Assembly (NCBI RefSeq): GCF_019468565.1
Contig: NZ_CP080521.1
Span: 8,866,001 to 8,930,000 of the forward strand
Origin: Pseudonocardia sp. DSM 110487
Lineage (GTDB): Bacteria > Actinomycetota > Actinomycetes > Mycobacteriales > Pseudonocardiaceae
Length of the DNA: 64,000 nucleotides
Direction of reading: 5' to 3'
The notes below the pieces were generated by a model. That model searched no databases. It had not been told where the DNA came from and saw only the letters and a list, made by a program, of their open reading frames with translations. Position 1 is the first letter of the stretch, and each line of letters begins with the position of its first letter. The position numbers were made by a program, and so were the translations under genes. Shown in pieces: positions 23,953 to 32,901 of this stretch.

Positions 23953-24063
23953 GCGTCGGCGGGGTGGCACCGAGGACCCGGCAGGCGGTGCACACCGTGC
24001 CGTGACCGTGCACACGGCCGAACGCGTGCACCGTGACACGGCGGTCTGCACGGCGGCCAGCCT

Positions 24064-24672
24064 CTAGGGCCGCGGCAGCAGCTCCCCCAGCCAGGACGTC
24101 ACCGCCTGCCGTAGGCCGGGCGCGTCGGATTTCAGGCTGTGGTCGCCTTTCAGCAGCACCACGTCGCGGCCCGGCGCAGGCTCGGGCCGGCCGAACGGGT
24201 CGGTCAGCCCCTGCACCACGAGGATCGGCACGGTCGGTTGGGCCAGCTCGGGCAGCCGGTCCTTCTCCGGCTTGCCAGGCGGGTGCACCGGGAACGCGAG
24301 GCACAGCACGCCAGCGGCGTCCGCCGCCGTGGCCGTGCGACAGGCCACCCGTGCGCCGGAGCTGCGCCCACCGACCACGAGCGGCAGGCCGTCGTTGACG
24401 TGCTCCACCACCGCGAGCCAGGCCGCGTCGAGCTGTGCTGCGGGCGCAGGGGCTCGCCTGCCCGCCACCCGGTACGGCTGCTCGACGAGCACGACGTGCA
24501 CGCCGAGCGCGAGAGCGGCCCCAGCGGCGACGAGCAGGTCGGGTGCGCCCACCCCGCCTCCGGCGCCGTGGCCGAGCAGCAGCCGACCCCGCGCGGCCGC
24601 CTCGGCGTCGCGGCGGGTGATGCGGGCCGGGCCGTGCGGGGTGGGGACCTCGGTGATGGCGCCCTCGTTCAC
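24064..24672 (-). CDS. alpha/beta hydrolase (TEX30/KANSL3-like)
   Basis: 202 residues from the GTG at 24672, which overlaps the SRAP gene stop (GTGA). The oxyanion segment LLLGHGAGGGVGAPDL, the nucleophile elbow GGRSSGARVAC (serine in GRSSG), a possible acid in VVQGLTDPFG and the histidine in LLKGDHSLKS make a complete triad. The closest pattern I know is the small dienelactone-hydrolase-like TEX30 group. The substrate is unknown. It is co-transcribed with the SRAP peptidase. Confidence 0.83.
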   Translation of the reverse strand: MNEGAITEVPTPHGPARITRRDAEAAARGRLLLGHGAGGGVGAPDLLVAAGAALALGVHVVLVEQPYRVAGRRAPAPAAQLDAAWLAVVEHVNDGLPLVVGGRSSGARVACRTATAADAAGVLCLAFPVHPPGKPEKDRLPELAQPTVPILVVQGLTDPFGRPEPAPGRDVVLLKGDHSLKSDAPGLRQAVTSWLGELLPRP

Positions 24673-25463
24673 TTCGGGTTCGGCCCCGACAGCAGGTCCA
24701 GCTGGATCGGCTCCCGCACCTCCTCGGGCGGAAGGGCCTCGAGCAGCTGCGGGCCGTTGTTGCGGACGCTGTTGACGAGCGCCGACACCGGCCGCAGCTC
24801 CAACCGCTCGACGAGCTCGAGCGAGGGCGGCGTGACCAGCGACGCGACCGCGTCGTCGTCGGCGCGCCGGTCCGGATCGAGCCATGCGTCCCATGCCTCG
24901 CGAGGCAGCACCAGCGGCATGCGGTCGTGGATCTGCGCGAGCGGACCGACGGCGTCCGTGGTGAGCACGGTGGCCGTGACCAGCCCGTCCGGGTACTCGT
25001 TGTCCGGGTCGTCCTTGGGCTTCCAGTACTCCCACAGCCCCGCCATGGCGAGCGAGCCGCCGTCGGCGTAGTGCGTGTAGTAGGGCTGCTTGTGCTCGGG
25101 GCCCCGCTGCCACTCGAACCATCCGTCGGCCGGGATCAGGCAGCGGCGGGCGTTGAACGCGCGGCGGAACGCGGGCTTCGTGGCCACCGACTCCGACCGC
25201 GCGTTGATCATGCGGCCACCACCTTTCGGGTCCTTCGCCCAGTACGGAACCAGGCCCCAGCGCACCATCCGCAGCGTGCGCTCGGTGCGATCCGGGTCGG
25301 GGGTGCCCTCCTCGTCGCGCGGGTGCCGCTCGACCACCGTGATGATCTGTTTGGTGGGCGCGACGTTGTAGTCCGCCTGCGCCGCGCCGTCGGTTGCGTC
25401 GACGGCGCGGAACTCGTCGGCGAGGTCCGCGGGAGCCTTGATCGAGGCGTATCGGCCGCACAT
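24669..25463 (-). CDS. SRAP (HMCES/YedK) abasic-site shield protein
   Basis: 264 residues. The catalytic Cys2 follows the start Met (MCGRYAS). The conserved NVAPT, ARSESV, CLIPADGWFEW and IHDRMPLVL segments are all there. SRAP proteins form a thiazolidine crosslink to abasic sites in single-stranded DNA and protect stalled forks. This is the likely equivalent of Rv3226c of M. tuberculosis, next to aroA there. It forms an operon with the downstream hydrolase. Confidence 0.94.
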   Translation of the reverse strand: MCGRYASIKAPADLADEFRAVDATDGAAQADYNVAPTKQIITVVERHPRDEEGTPDPDRTERTLRMVRWGLVPYWAKDPKGGGRMINARSESVATKPAFRRAFNARRCLIPADGWFEWQRGPEHKQPYYTHYADGGSLAMAGLWEYWKPKDDPDNEYPDGLVTATVLTTDAVGPLAQIHDRMPLVLPREAWDAWLDPDRRADDDAVASLVTPPSLELVERLELRPVSALVNSVRNNGPQLLEALPPEEVREPIQLDLLSGPNPK

Positions 25464-25573
25464 GCCTCCATCGTGCCCCCGTTGCCACGATCCGGCGTCC
25501 GCTGGTCTCCGGATCCGTCGCGGTCATCGCGAAATGGGCCCGCGAGCCGGGGTCCGCCGGATACCCTCGACGC

Positions 25574-25942
25574 ATGCCCGATCCGGCCAACGGCGATCTC
25601 GAAGCCCGCGTCAGAGATCTCGAGCACGAGGTCCTGCGGCTGAAGGACGGCGTGGAGATCTCCCGCGCCGACGCCGCTGCCGCCCGCGTGCTCGCCGGTG
25701 GGGCCGACCGCGACGTGTCGGATGTGAAGACGCTGCTGCGCGCACACACCCAGACCCTGAACGCGCTCCGCGAGACCCAGCTGGAGCAGCAGGACGAGAT
25801 CAGGGCACTCCGGTCGGAACAGCAGGACGAGATCGGGGCGCTCCGCTCCGAGATGCAGCGGGGCTTCGGAATGCTGCGCACCGGAATGGCGCAGCTCCTC
25901 GCCGTGCTCCCGGACCAGAACAACAAGGACGACCAGGGCTGA
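25574..25942 (+). CDS. short coiled-coil protein
   Basis: 122 residues with long heptad-rich helices, e.g. ARVRDLEHEVLRLKDGVEI and ALRETQLEQQDEIRALRSE. An 11-residue unit QQDEIxALRSE is repeated in tandem (33-base DNA repeat at 25784-25849). No catalytic motif and no family I recognise; it resembles small actinobacterial proteins with a DUF-type N terminus and coiled-coil tail. A TACCCT box 6 bases before the ATG suggests a leaderless transcript. Confidence 0.65.
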   Translation: MPDPANGDLEARVRDLEHEVLRLKDGVEISRADAAAARVLAGGADRDVSDVKTLLRAHTQTLNALRETQLEQQDEIRALRSEQQDEIGALRSEMQRGFGMLRTGMAQLLAVLPDQNNKDDQG

Positions 25943-25949
25943 CCCCCAC

Positions 25950-26789
25950 TCAGCGCGCCAGCCGCGCGTGCCGCTCCAGGAACCGGGCGATGTCGTCGGG
26001 ATCCTCGAGCGGGAGCGGGTAGACCAGCAGCCGGTCCGCGCCGAGTTCGGCGAACCGGTCGGCGATCGCCTCGTCGACGGGCTGCAGCTGCATCGCCGTG
26101 ATCTCCAGGCGCCCGAGCCGGGCGGGCCGCTCGACGTCGCCTGCCACCCGCTCGAGGCGGGCGAGGTTCGCCGCCAGCTCGTCGGGCGTGCCGACGCCGA
26201 ACCAGCCGTGTGCACGGGTGAGCGCGCGGCGGAACGCGGCATCGCTGTGCCCGCCGACGACGATCCGCGGCCCGCCGTCGCGCACCGGCCGGGGATGGGC
26301 GTCGACGTCGACGAACCGCACGTACCGGCCGTCCATGTGCGGCCGCTCCGCGGTCCACAGCTGGACCATCGCGTCGATGTGCTCGTCGGTGCGCCTGCCT
26401 CGGTCCGCGAACGGCACACCGACCGCGGTCATCTCCGGCTCGAGATAGCCCGCTCCGACGCCGAGTAGCAGCCGACCGCCGCTCAGCACGTCCAGGCTCG
26501 CGGCCTGCTTGGCGAGGACGAGCGGGTTGCGCTGCGGCAGGATCACGATCCCGGTGCCCAGTTCGACGCGGCGGGTCAACGCGGCGACGTAGGTCAGGTG
26601 CACGAGCGGGTCGAGGATCGGGTCCCGCGGGTCCATCGGGGTGTCCGGCGTGCGCGGGCTGGGCAGCACGACGTGGTCGCCCGCCCACCACGACGTGTAC
26701 CCGAGGTCCTCGACGAGCGCGGCGAGCCGCGCGGTCACCGCCGGCGCGAGCGCCGCCTTCGCGCCCAATCCGTTCACACCCAGCTGCAT
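25950..26789 (-). CDS. LLM-class (probably F420-dependent) oxidoreductase
   Basis: 279 residues from the ATG at 26789. The luciferase-like TIM barrel shows TSWWAGDHVVLP near the N terminus, LGTGIVILPQRNPLVLAKQAASLDVLSGGRLLLGVGAGY, and GPRIVVGGHSDAAFRRA. These are features of TIGR03619-type F420-dependent enzymes in actinobacteria. The substrate is unknown. It is divergent from the LysR gene 62 bases away, which may control it. Confidence 0.85.
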   Translation of the reverse strand: MQLGVNGLGAKAALAPAVTARLAALVEDLGYTSWWAGDHVVLPSPRTPDTPMDPRDPILDPLVHLTYVAALTRRVELGTGIVILPQRNPLVLAKQAASLDVLSGGRLLLGVGAGYLEPEMTAVGVPFADRGRRTDEHIDAMVQLWTAERPHMDGRYVRFVDVDAHPRPVRDGGPRIVVGGHSDAAFRRALTRAHGWFGVGTPDELAANLARLERVAGDVERPARLGRLEITAMQLQPVDEAIADRFAELGADRLLVYPLPLEDPDDIARFLERHARLAR

Positions 26790-26851
26790 GATCCCCACCC
26801 TGCGACGGCGTACCGGGCGGCGTCCAAGACCCGCTTCCATAACCTGTGGGC

Positions 26852-27751
26852 ATGAACGTGCGCGTGCAGGACGTGCGCTACTTCCTCGCCGTCGCCGAGG
26901 AGCTCAGCTTCACGCGAGCCGCGGAGCGGTTGTTCGTCTCCCAGCCCGCGCTCTCCAAGCAGGTCCGGCAGCTGGAGGCGCAGCTGCGCGCCGAGCTGTT
27001 CACCCGCGGCCACCGCATGGTGGGACTCACCGCGGCGGGCGCCGCGTTCCTGCCGAGGGCACGCGCCATCGTCGCGGAGTGGGAGGCCGCCGCCGAGGAC
27101 GTCCGGCTGGCGGGCCGCACGCTCACGGTGGGCTTCCACTCCCGGATCGGGCGCGGGCTGGTCCCCACGATCACGGCGACGATGCAGCAGCGGCTGCCGG
27201 GATGGCGGCTGCAGTTCCGGCAGATCCCGTGGGGCGACCCGGCGGTCGGGCTGACCGCGGGCACCGTCGACGCCGCGCTCGCATGGCTCCCGGTGCCGTC
27301 CGGCCTCTCGACAAGGCCGATCGCCACCGAGGACCGCGGCGTTGCCCTCCCGGCAGGCCATCGGCTTGCCGGGCGGTCGAGCCTGCGGTTCGCCGACATC
27401 GCCGACGAGCCCTTCGTCGCGCTGCCGGCGTCGGCAGGGCCGATGCGCGACTTCTGGCTCGCACTGGACCACCGCACGTCCTCGCCGTCGATCGCGGCCG
27501 AGGCCACCACGTCCGACGAGGCGTACGAGATCGTCGCCGCCGGGGAGGGCGTGCTCCTGCAGCCAGCCGGCAGCTGCTCGATCCATCAGCGCGAGGACGT
27601 GGTGCACCGCCCGGTCATCGACCTGCCGCCCGCACGGCTCGCCGTCGTGTGGCGGTCCGGCGACCACAGAGCCGCCGTGCGGGTCGTCACCGACGCGTGT
27701 TTCCACTGCGCGAGCCCGCCACTGGCGCCATGCGGAATCATGGCGGGGTGA
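26852..27751 (+). CDS. LysR-family transcriptional regulator
   Basis: 299 residues. The winged helix reads RYFLAVAEELSFTRAAERLFVSQPALSKQVRQLE, followed by the periplasmic-binding-like effector domain. A GTG at 26846 would add two residues; I chose the ATG at 26852 because TAACCT stands exactly 6 bases upstream, as at many leaderless genes here. The stop overlaps the aroA start (GTGA), so transcription may continue into aroA. The divergent LLM oxidoreductase is the natural target. Confidence 0.88.
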   Translation: MNVRVQDVRYFLAVAEELSFTRAAERLFVSQPALSKQVRQLEAQLRAELFTRGHRMVGLTAAGAAFLPRARAIVAEWEAAAEDVRLAGRTLTVGFHSRIGRGLVPTITATMQQRLPGWRLQFRQIPWGDPAVGLTAGTVDAALAWLPVPSGLSTRPIATEDRGVALPAGHRLAGRSSLRFADIADEPFVALPASAGPMRDFWLALDHRTSSPSIAAEATTSDEAYEIVAAGEGVLLQPAGSCSIHQREDVVHRPVIDLPPARLAVVWRSGDHRAAVRVVTDACFHCASPPLAPCGIMAG

Positions 27752-29019
27752 CCACGACCCCGGCCTGGCCCGCCCCGCACGCCGCCGCGCCCGTTCGCGG
27801 CCGGGTGAGCGTGCCGGGCTCCAAGTCCGTGACCAACCGCGCGCTGCTGCTCGCCGCGCTCTCCGGGGGACGGGCCACCGTCTCAGGGGCCCCCGCGTCC
27901 CGCGACACCGCACTGATGGTGGGGGCGCTGCGGGCCCTCGGCGTGCCGATCGATGTCGACGGCGAGCGCGTCGAGTTCGCGGGCCACGAGGGCCCGCTTG
28001 GCGGCGGCAGCGTCGACTGCGGCCTCGCCGGCACCGTGATGCGGTTCGTGCCGCCCGCGGCTGCGCTCGCCGACGGCCCGGTCACGTTCGACGGCGACCC
28101 GCGAGCCCGCGAGCGCCCGATGGACACCGTGCTGGACGCGCTGCGCGCGCTCGGCGCCCGGATCGACGGCTCGCAGTTGCCGTTCGTGCTGCACGGCACC
28201 GGTGGGCTGACCGGTGGCGACGTCGTGATCGACGCGTCGGCGTCGTCGCAGTTCGTGTCCGGGCTGCTGCTCTCCGGTGCCCGCTACGAGAAGGGCGTCA
28301 CCGTCCATCACGACGGCAAGCCGGTGCCGTCGCTGCCGCACATCGAGATGACGGTGGCGATGCTCAGGGAGGCCGGGGTCGACATCGACGACGCGGAGCC
28401 GAACACGTGGCGCGTGTCTCCCGGCCCGATCGCGGCCCGCGACTGGGTGGTGGAGCCGGACCTGTCCAACGCCGCGGTGTTCCTCGCCGCCGCGGCCATG
28501 ACCGCTGGCGAGGTCACGGTCGCCGGCTGGCCAACCGGTTCCACACAGCCGGGTACCGAGATCCTCTCCGTGCTCGAGCAGGCGGGCTGCACGGTCACGC
28601 CCGGCCCCGACGGGATGACCGTGCGCGGGCCCGCGCAGCTCACGGGCGTTGACATCGACCTGCACGACGCCAGCGAGCTCACACCCACGGTCGCCGCGGT
28701 GGCCGCAGTCGCGGCCGGGCCGTCGCGGATCCGCGGCGTCGCCCACATCCGTGGCCACGAGACCGACCGGCTGGCCGCCCTCGCCACCGAGCTGGCCGCG
28801 CTCGGCGGTGACATCACCGAGACCCCGGACGGCCTGGAGATCCGGCCCGCCCCGCTCACGGCGGGCGACCGCCCGTGGGGCGCCTACGCCGACCACCGCA
28901 TGGCCACGGCCGGCGCGCTGGTCGGACTCGTCGTGCCGGGCGTCGCGATCGACGACATCGGCTGCACGGACAAGACCATCCCCGACTTCCCGGCCCGGTG
29001 GGCGGCACTGCTGGCGTGA
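27748..29019 (+). CDS. aroA: 3-phosphoshikimate 1-carboxyvinyltransferase (EPSP synthase)
   Basis: 423 residues. It makes EPSP from shikimate-3-phosphate and phosphoenolpyruvate in aromatic amino-acid synthesis. Conserved sites: PGSKSVTNRALLL, GLAGTVMRF, DGDPRARERPM, SASSQFVSGLL, DLSNAAVF, RGHETDRLAAL and ADHRMA. The GTG at 27748 overlaps the LysR stop; an in-frame ATG at 27730 is the alternative start. It is followed by rsgA with a GTGA overlap, as in M. tuberculosis Rv3227-Rv3228. Confidence 0.96.
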   Translation: MTTTPAWPAPHAAAPVRGRVSVPGSKSVTNRALLLAALSGGRATVSGAPASRDTALMVGALRALGVPIDVDGERVEFAGHEGPLGGGSVDCGLAGTVMRFVPPAAALADGPVTFDGDPRARERPMDTVLDALRALGARIDGSQLPFVLHGTGGLTGGDVVIDASASSQFVSGLLLSGARYEKGVTVHHDGKPVPSLPHIEMTVAMLREAGVDIDDAEPNTWRVSPGPIAARDWVVEPDLSNAAVFLAAAAMTAGEVTVAGWPTGSTQPGTEILSVLEQAGCTVTPGPDGMTVRGPAQLTGVDIDLHDASELTPTVAAVAAVAAGPSRIRGVAHIRGHETDRLAALATELAALGGDITETPDGLEIRPAPLTAGDRPWGAYADHRMATAGALVGLVVPGVAIDDIGCTDKTIPDFPARWAALLA

Positions 29020-30014
29020 AGGCCCGCGAGTACGACGAGTCCGACGTCCGGGTCCGGCCGGGGCGCCGGGGCTCGCGGCCGCGCAGCAAGCGCCGCCCCG
29101 AGCACGCCGACGCGATGGAGGCGATGGTCACCACCGTCGACCGCGGGCGCTGGACCTGCGCGCTCGACGGCGACGCGGCGCGGCCCCCCGTCGTCGCGAT
29201 GCGGGCCCGCGAGCTCGGCCGCACTCCCATCGTCGTCGGCGACCGCGTGGGCCTGGTCGGCGACGTCTCCGGGGCCGTCGACAGGATCGCCCGGATCGTG
29301 CGTGTCGAGGAGCGGCGCACGGTGCTGCGACGCACCGCCGACGACACCGACCCGTACGAGCGGATGGTCGTGGCCAACGCCGAGCAGCTGGTGATCGTCA
29401 CGTCGATCGCGGACCCGCCGCCGCGCACCGGCTTCGTCGACCGCTGCCTCGTGGCCGCGTACGCGGGCGGGCTCGCACCCGTGCTCTGCCTGACCAAGGC
29501 CGACCTCGCCGATCCGGAGCCGTTCGCCGCGCAGTACCGGGAACTGGACCTCCCGGTCGTCGTCACCCGTCGCGACCACGAGCCCACCGCGCTCGCGGAG
29601 GTGCTCGGCGGCCGCGTCTCGGCGCTCGTCGGCCATTCGGGGGTCGGCAAGTCGACGCTGGTCAACGTGCTCGTCCCGGACGCCGCACGGGCCGTAGGAG
29701 CGGTGTCGGCCGTGGGCAAGGGCCGGCACACCACCACAGCAGCGCTCGCGCTCCCCTTGCCCGCTGAGCTCGGCGCCGGCTGGGTGGTCGACACCCCGGG
29801 AGTGCGCTCGTTCGGGCTCGCCCACGTCACCCCGGACGACGTACCGGCCGCGTTCGACGACCTAGCGGAGGCGATCGAGGACTGCCCCCGCGGGTGCGGC
29901 CACTTCGGCCCGCCCGCCGACCCGGAGTGCGCCCTCGACACGCTCGTCGAGGAGGGCAAGCTGCGCCCCGGACGGCTCGCCGCGCTGCGCAGGGTCCTCG
30001 TGGCCCTCCGCTGA
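29016..30014 (+). CDS. rsgA: small ribosomal subunit biogenesis GTPase RsgA
   Basis: 332 residues. The circular permutation is visible: TKADLADPE (G4) comes before GHSGVGKSTLVN (G1) and DTPGVRSFG (G3). An OB-like domain precedes the GTPase, and the C-terminal zinc segment CPRGCGHFGPPADPECA follows. RsgA checks the maturing 30S subunit. The GTG start overlaps the aroA stop. The basic N terminus (about 30 residues, RPGRRGSRPRSKRR) is an actinobacterial extension. Confidence 0.95.
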   Translation: MKAREYDESDVRVRPGRRGSRPRSKRRPEHADAMEAMVTTVDRGRWTCALDGDAARPPVVAMRARELGRTPIVVGDRVGLVGDVSGAVDRIARIVRVEERRTVLRRTADDTDPYERMVVANAEQLVIVTSIADPPPRTGFVDRCLVAAYAGGLAPVLCLTKADLADPEPFAAQYRELDLPVVVTRRDHEPTALAEVLGGRVSALVGHSGVGKSTLVNVLVPDAARAVGAVSAVGKGRHTTTAALALPLPAELGAGWVVDTPGVRSFGLAHVTPDDVPAAFDDLAEAIEDCPRGCGHFGPPADPECALDTLVEEGKLRPGRLAALRRVLVALR

Positions 30015-30025
30015 CCTTCCCGGTC

Positions 30026-30532
30026 TCAGGCCTGGCCCTCCACGAGGAACGCGACCTCAGAGGGGTCGTACCAGGCCAGGTCGTGGTCCTCCGCCTCGCC
30101 GACGAGGAACTCGGCGTCGAGATCACCGAGGTCGGCGGCGTCGACCGCACCCGAGGCCTCGCGTACCGCGTACTCTGCCTCCTCGGTGTCGACGTGGACG
30201 GCCGCGATCGCCTCGAACGGCACGGCGCCCGAGATCCGCACGGCGCCGTCGTCGAGGTCGGGGCGCAGCGTCACGTCGACGTCGGCGGACACCACCACCC
30301 GCCGGGCGGGTGTGGCGTCCTCGCCGAGCCCGAACTCGATCGAGAGCAGCCGCAGCGAGGCCCGAGCCGCATGGCTCATGGCCGCGTACTCGAGCTCCTC
30401 GTCGTCGCCGCTCGTGTAGGCCTCACGCAGGGCGGGTGTGAGGGCGAACGCGGTGCCACCGATCGGGTCGAGCACCCCGGTCTTCACCAGTGTCCGCAGC
30501 ATCGGCCACGTGGCCGGGACGTATACCCTCAT
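30026..30532 (-). CDS. conserved actinobacterial protein (DUF6912, Rv3231c-like)
   Basis: 168 residues starting MRVYVPATWPMLRTLVKTG, a signature I recall from the DUF6912 family, whose M. tuberculosis member Rv3231c lies in the same order. A long acidic, soluble protein with no catalytic motif; function unknown. It follows the wax ester synthase gene by 2 bases, so it is probably co-transcribed. It is convergent with rsgA, 11 bases apart. Confidence 0.82.
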   Translation of the reverse strand: MRVYVPATWPMLRTLVKTGVLDPIGGTAFALTPALREAYTSGDDEELEYAAMSHAARASLRLLSIEFGLGEDATPARRVVVSADVDVTLRPDLDDGAVRISGAVPFEAIAAVHVDTEEAEYAVREASGAVDAADLGDLDAEFLVGEAEDHDLAWYDPSEVAFLVEGQA

Positions 30533-30534
30533 GA

Positions 30535-31944
30535 TCAGGCCACCGTCGTCAGGAGCTCGTCGAGCGACTCGTGCACCAGGCCTGCGAGCACGTCGAGATC
30601 GTGCATGGCGTCGCGGTCGCCGTTGAACCCGTAGTAGACCCCGCCGTCGTACGACGTGAGCCCGATCGCGAGGGCCTGGCCCTTCGCGAGCGGGACGACG
30701 GGGAACATCTCGAGCATCCGGGCGCCGGCGGCGTAGAGCGGGAACTGCGGTCCCGGCACGTTCGTCACCACCAAGTTGAAGATCCGCTTCGAGAACCCGC
30801 TGGCTGCGCGCGCCCCCAGAGCGTGCAGAGTAGGCGGCGCGAACCCGCCGATCCGGACCAGGGTGTCGGCACCGACCGACTGGCCGTTCGACGTGTGCTC
30901 GCGCATCGCGTGCGTGACGTGGTGCAACCGCACCACCGGGCTCGGCTCGCCGACCGGCAGCTCCACCAGGAACGACGAGACCCGGTTGCCGAGCGACCCC
31001 GCCGTGGCGGAGCTGGGCACGTCGGCCTCGCCGCGGACCGACAGCGGCACCATCGCCCGCACCGTGGACGATGGCGTGACCGGCTCGCCGCGGGAGAGCA
31101 GCCAGTTGCGCAGCGCGCCCGAGATCACGCTGAGCACGACGTCGTTCACCGTGCACCCGTGTGCCGCGCGCACCCGGCGGTAGTCGTCCAGCTCGGCGCG
31201 GGCGACCGCGAACCGGCGCTGGGTGGAGATGTCCACGTTGAGCGGGGTGCCCGGGGCTGGTCTGCTCGCCGTCCACGCCATCGAGAACAGCTTGCCGGCC
31301 GCCCCCGCGACCTTGCTGACGGTGGCCATCGCATCGCCCGCGGCCACCCGCACGTTGTCGACGATCTCGCCGGGCCGGGCGACGGCCTCCGCGACGGCGC
31401 CGAGCACCAGCTCGGCGCTGGACGGCTCGGGGCGGGGCATCCACAGCTCCTCGGGCACCACCCGCGGCTCCGGCGAGACGTCGAGGATCACCTGTCCGAT
31501 GTCGATCGCGCTGATGCCGTCGACCATCGCCTGGTGCGTCTTGGTGACCACCGCGATGCGGCCCTGCGCCAGCCCTTCCACCAGGTACATCTCCCAGAGT
31601 GGGCGCGTGTGGTCCAGCGGGCGCGACATCAGGCGCGCGACGAGCTCGGTGAGCTGATCCTCCGAACCCGGCTTGGGCAGCGCGGAGCGGCGGACGTGGT
31701 AGGCCACGTCGAACTCGGGATCGTCGATCCACACCGGCCGCGCGAGGTTGCCCGGCACGTACCGGACCTTCTGCCGGTACCGCGGAACGAGCGCGATCCG
31801 CTGCTCGACGAGATCCACGAGCCGGTCGTAGTCGAATCCGCCCCGCGGACGCCGGAATACCGATACGGCGCCGACGTGCATCGGAGTAGTGGGCTGCTCC
31901 AGATACAGGAATGAGGCGTCGAGGGGCGAGAGCCGGGGCGGCAT
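30535..31944 (-). CDS. wax ester synthase/diacylglycerol acyltransferase (WS/DGAT)
   Basis: 469 residues from the ATG at 31944. Typical N terminus LSPLDASFLYLEQPTTPMHVG, the active-site region KTHQAMVDGISAIDI, the PLWEMYLVEGL segment, NDVVLSVISGALR, and the C-terminal NVPGPQFPLYAAGARM. These enzymes esterify fatty alcohols or diacylglycerol with acyl-CoA to make storage lipids. The usual HHxxxDG reads HQxxxDG, so the second, catalytic histidine is missing; activity is uncertain. The position corresponds to tgs3 (Rv3233c-Rv3234c) of M. tuberculosis. The ppk2 gene that lies between them there is absent. Confidence 0.9.
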   Translation of the reverse strand: MPPRLSPLDASFLYLEQPTTPMHVGAVSVFRRPRGGFDYDRLVDLVEQRIALVPRYRQKVRYVPGNLARPVWIDDPEFDVAYHVRRSALPKPGSEDQLTELVARLMSRPLDHTRPLWEMYLVEGLAQGRIAVVTKTHQAMVDGISAIDIGQVILDVSPEPRVVPEELWMPRPEPSSAELVLGAVAEAVARPGEIVDNVRVAAGDAMATVSKVAGAAGKLFSMAWTASRPAPGTPLNVDISTQRRFAVARAELDDYRRVRAAHGCTVNDVVLSVISGALRNWLLSRGEPVTPSSTVRAMVPLSVRGEADVPSSATAGSLGNRVSSFLVELPVGEPSPVVRLHHVTHAMREHTSNGQSVGADTLVRIGGFAPPTLHALGARAASGFSKRIFNLVVTNVPGPQFPLYAAGARMLEMFPVVPLAKGQALAIGLTSYDGGVYYGFNGDRDAMHDLDVLAGLVHESLDELLTTVA

Positions 31945-32130
31945 TCTCTGATCGTAGGCCGCGCCCTGCGGATCCCGGTCGATGAGATTCGTGATCCAGA
32001 CGGCTCCTGGCAAGGCGGAGGCACGAGCCGTCGTATCCGGCATACCCGGTCGTGCCTCCAACGCAGCCAGGGGCCGTCTGGGCGCGGAGCTCGCGATCGG
32101 GGTTCGCAGGGCGCGGCCTACGCTCGCTCC

Positions 32131-32898
32131 ATGGCTGGCGAGCGGTCTCCGAAGGACACCTTCATCACGGTGTACGGACGCAAGCCCGTGCTCGAGGCGC
32201 TCGGCGACCCCGCGCTGCGGGTCGACAAGGTGGTGCTCGCCGAGGAGGCACGCGGCGAGCCGGTGCGGGCCATCCTCGACGCCGCCCGCGGTCGCGGCGT
32301 TCCGGTGCAGCGGGCATCGGCGCACCGGGTCAAGGTGCTGGCCGGCAACGGGCGGCACGACCAGGGCGTCCTCGCCGACGTCATCGCCCCGCGGATGGCG
32401 CCCGTCGCCGAGTTCACGGCCACGCTGCGGCCCGGCGCACCCGCCGCCGTGCTGGTGCTCGACCGGCTCACCAACCCCGCCAACGTCGGGATGATCCTGC
32501 GCAGCGCCACCGCAGCGGGCCTGGACGGCGTGCTGCTGGCGCGGCGCGGGCTGCCCGCCATCGACCCGCTGGTCGTCAAGGCGTCGGCGGGGATCGCGTT
32601 CCGGTCGCCGGTGCTGCGCTCCGGCACCGTCGAGGAGGGGTGCGCGGCGCTGGCCGAGGCCGGGTTCGGGCTGTTCGGCCTGGACGCCCGCGGTGACTCG
32701 CTGCTCGGCGCCGCCCTGCCCGATCGGGTCGCGCTGGTGCTGGGCAACGAGACCGACGGCCTATCGGCCTCGGTCCGCCCCCTGCTCGACGGGTTGCTCG
32801 CCATCCCCATGCACGGCGGTGTCGAGTCGCTCGGCGTCGCCAGCGCGGGGGCCGTCGCGGCGTTCGAGCTCTCCCGTCGCCGTTTCGCGTCGCCCTGA
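32131..32898 (+). CDS. SpoU/TrmH-family RNA 2'-O-methyltransferase
   Basis: 255 residues. N-terminal substrate-binding domain (FITVYGRKPVLEALGD), then the SPOUT knot with motif 1 NPANVGMILRSA, motif 2 LGNETDGLS and motif 3 IPMHGGVESLGVASAGAV. The RlmB/TsnR-like layout points to 23S rRNA or tRNA ribose methylation; the precise nucleotide cannot be read. TACGCT stands 6 bases before the ATG, so it is likely leaderless. Confidence 0.9.
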   Translation: MAGERSPKDTFITVYGRKPVLEALGDPALRVDKVVLAEEARGEPVRAILDAARGRGVPVQRASAHRVKVLAGNGRHDQGVLADVIAPRMAPVAEFTATLRPGAPAAVLVLDRLTNPANVGMILRSATAAGLDGVLLARRGLPAIDPLVVKASAGIAFRSPVLRSGTVEEGCAALAEAGFGLFGLDARGDSLLGAALPDRVALVLGNETDGLSASVRPLLDGLLAIPMHGGVESLGVASAGAVAAFELSRRRFASP

Positions 32899-32901
32899 CA
32901 C

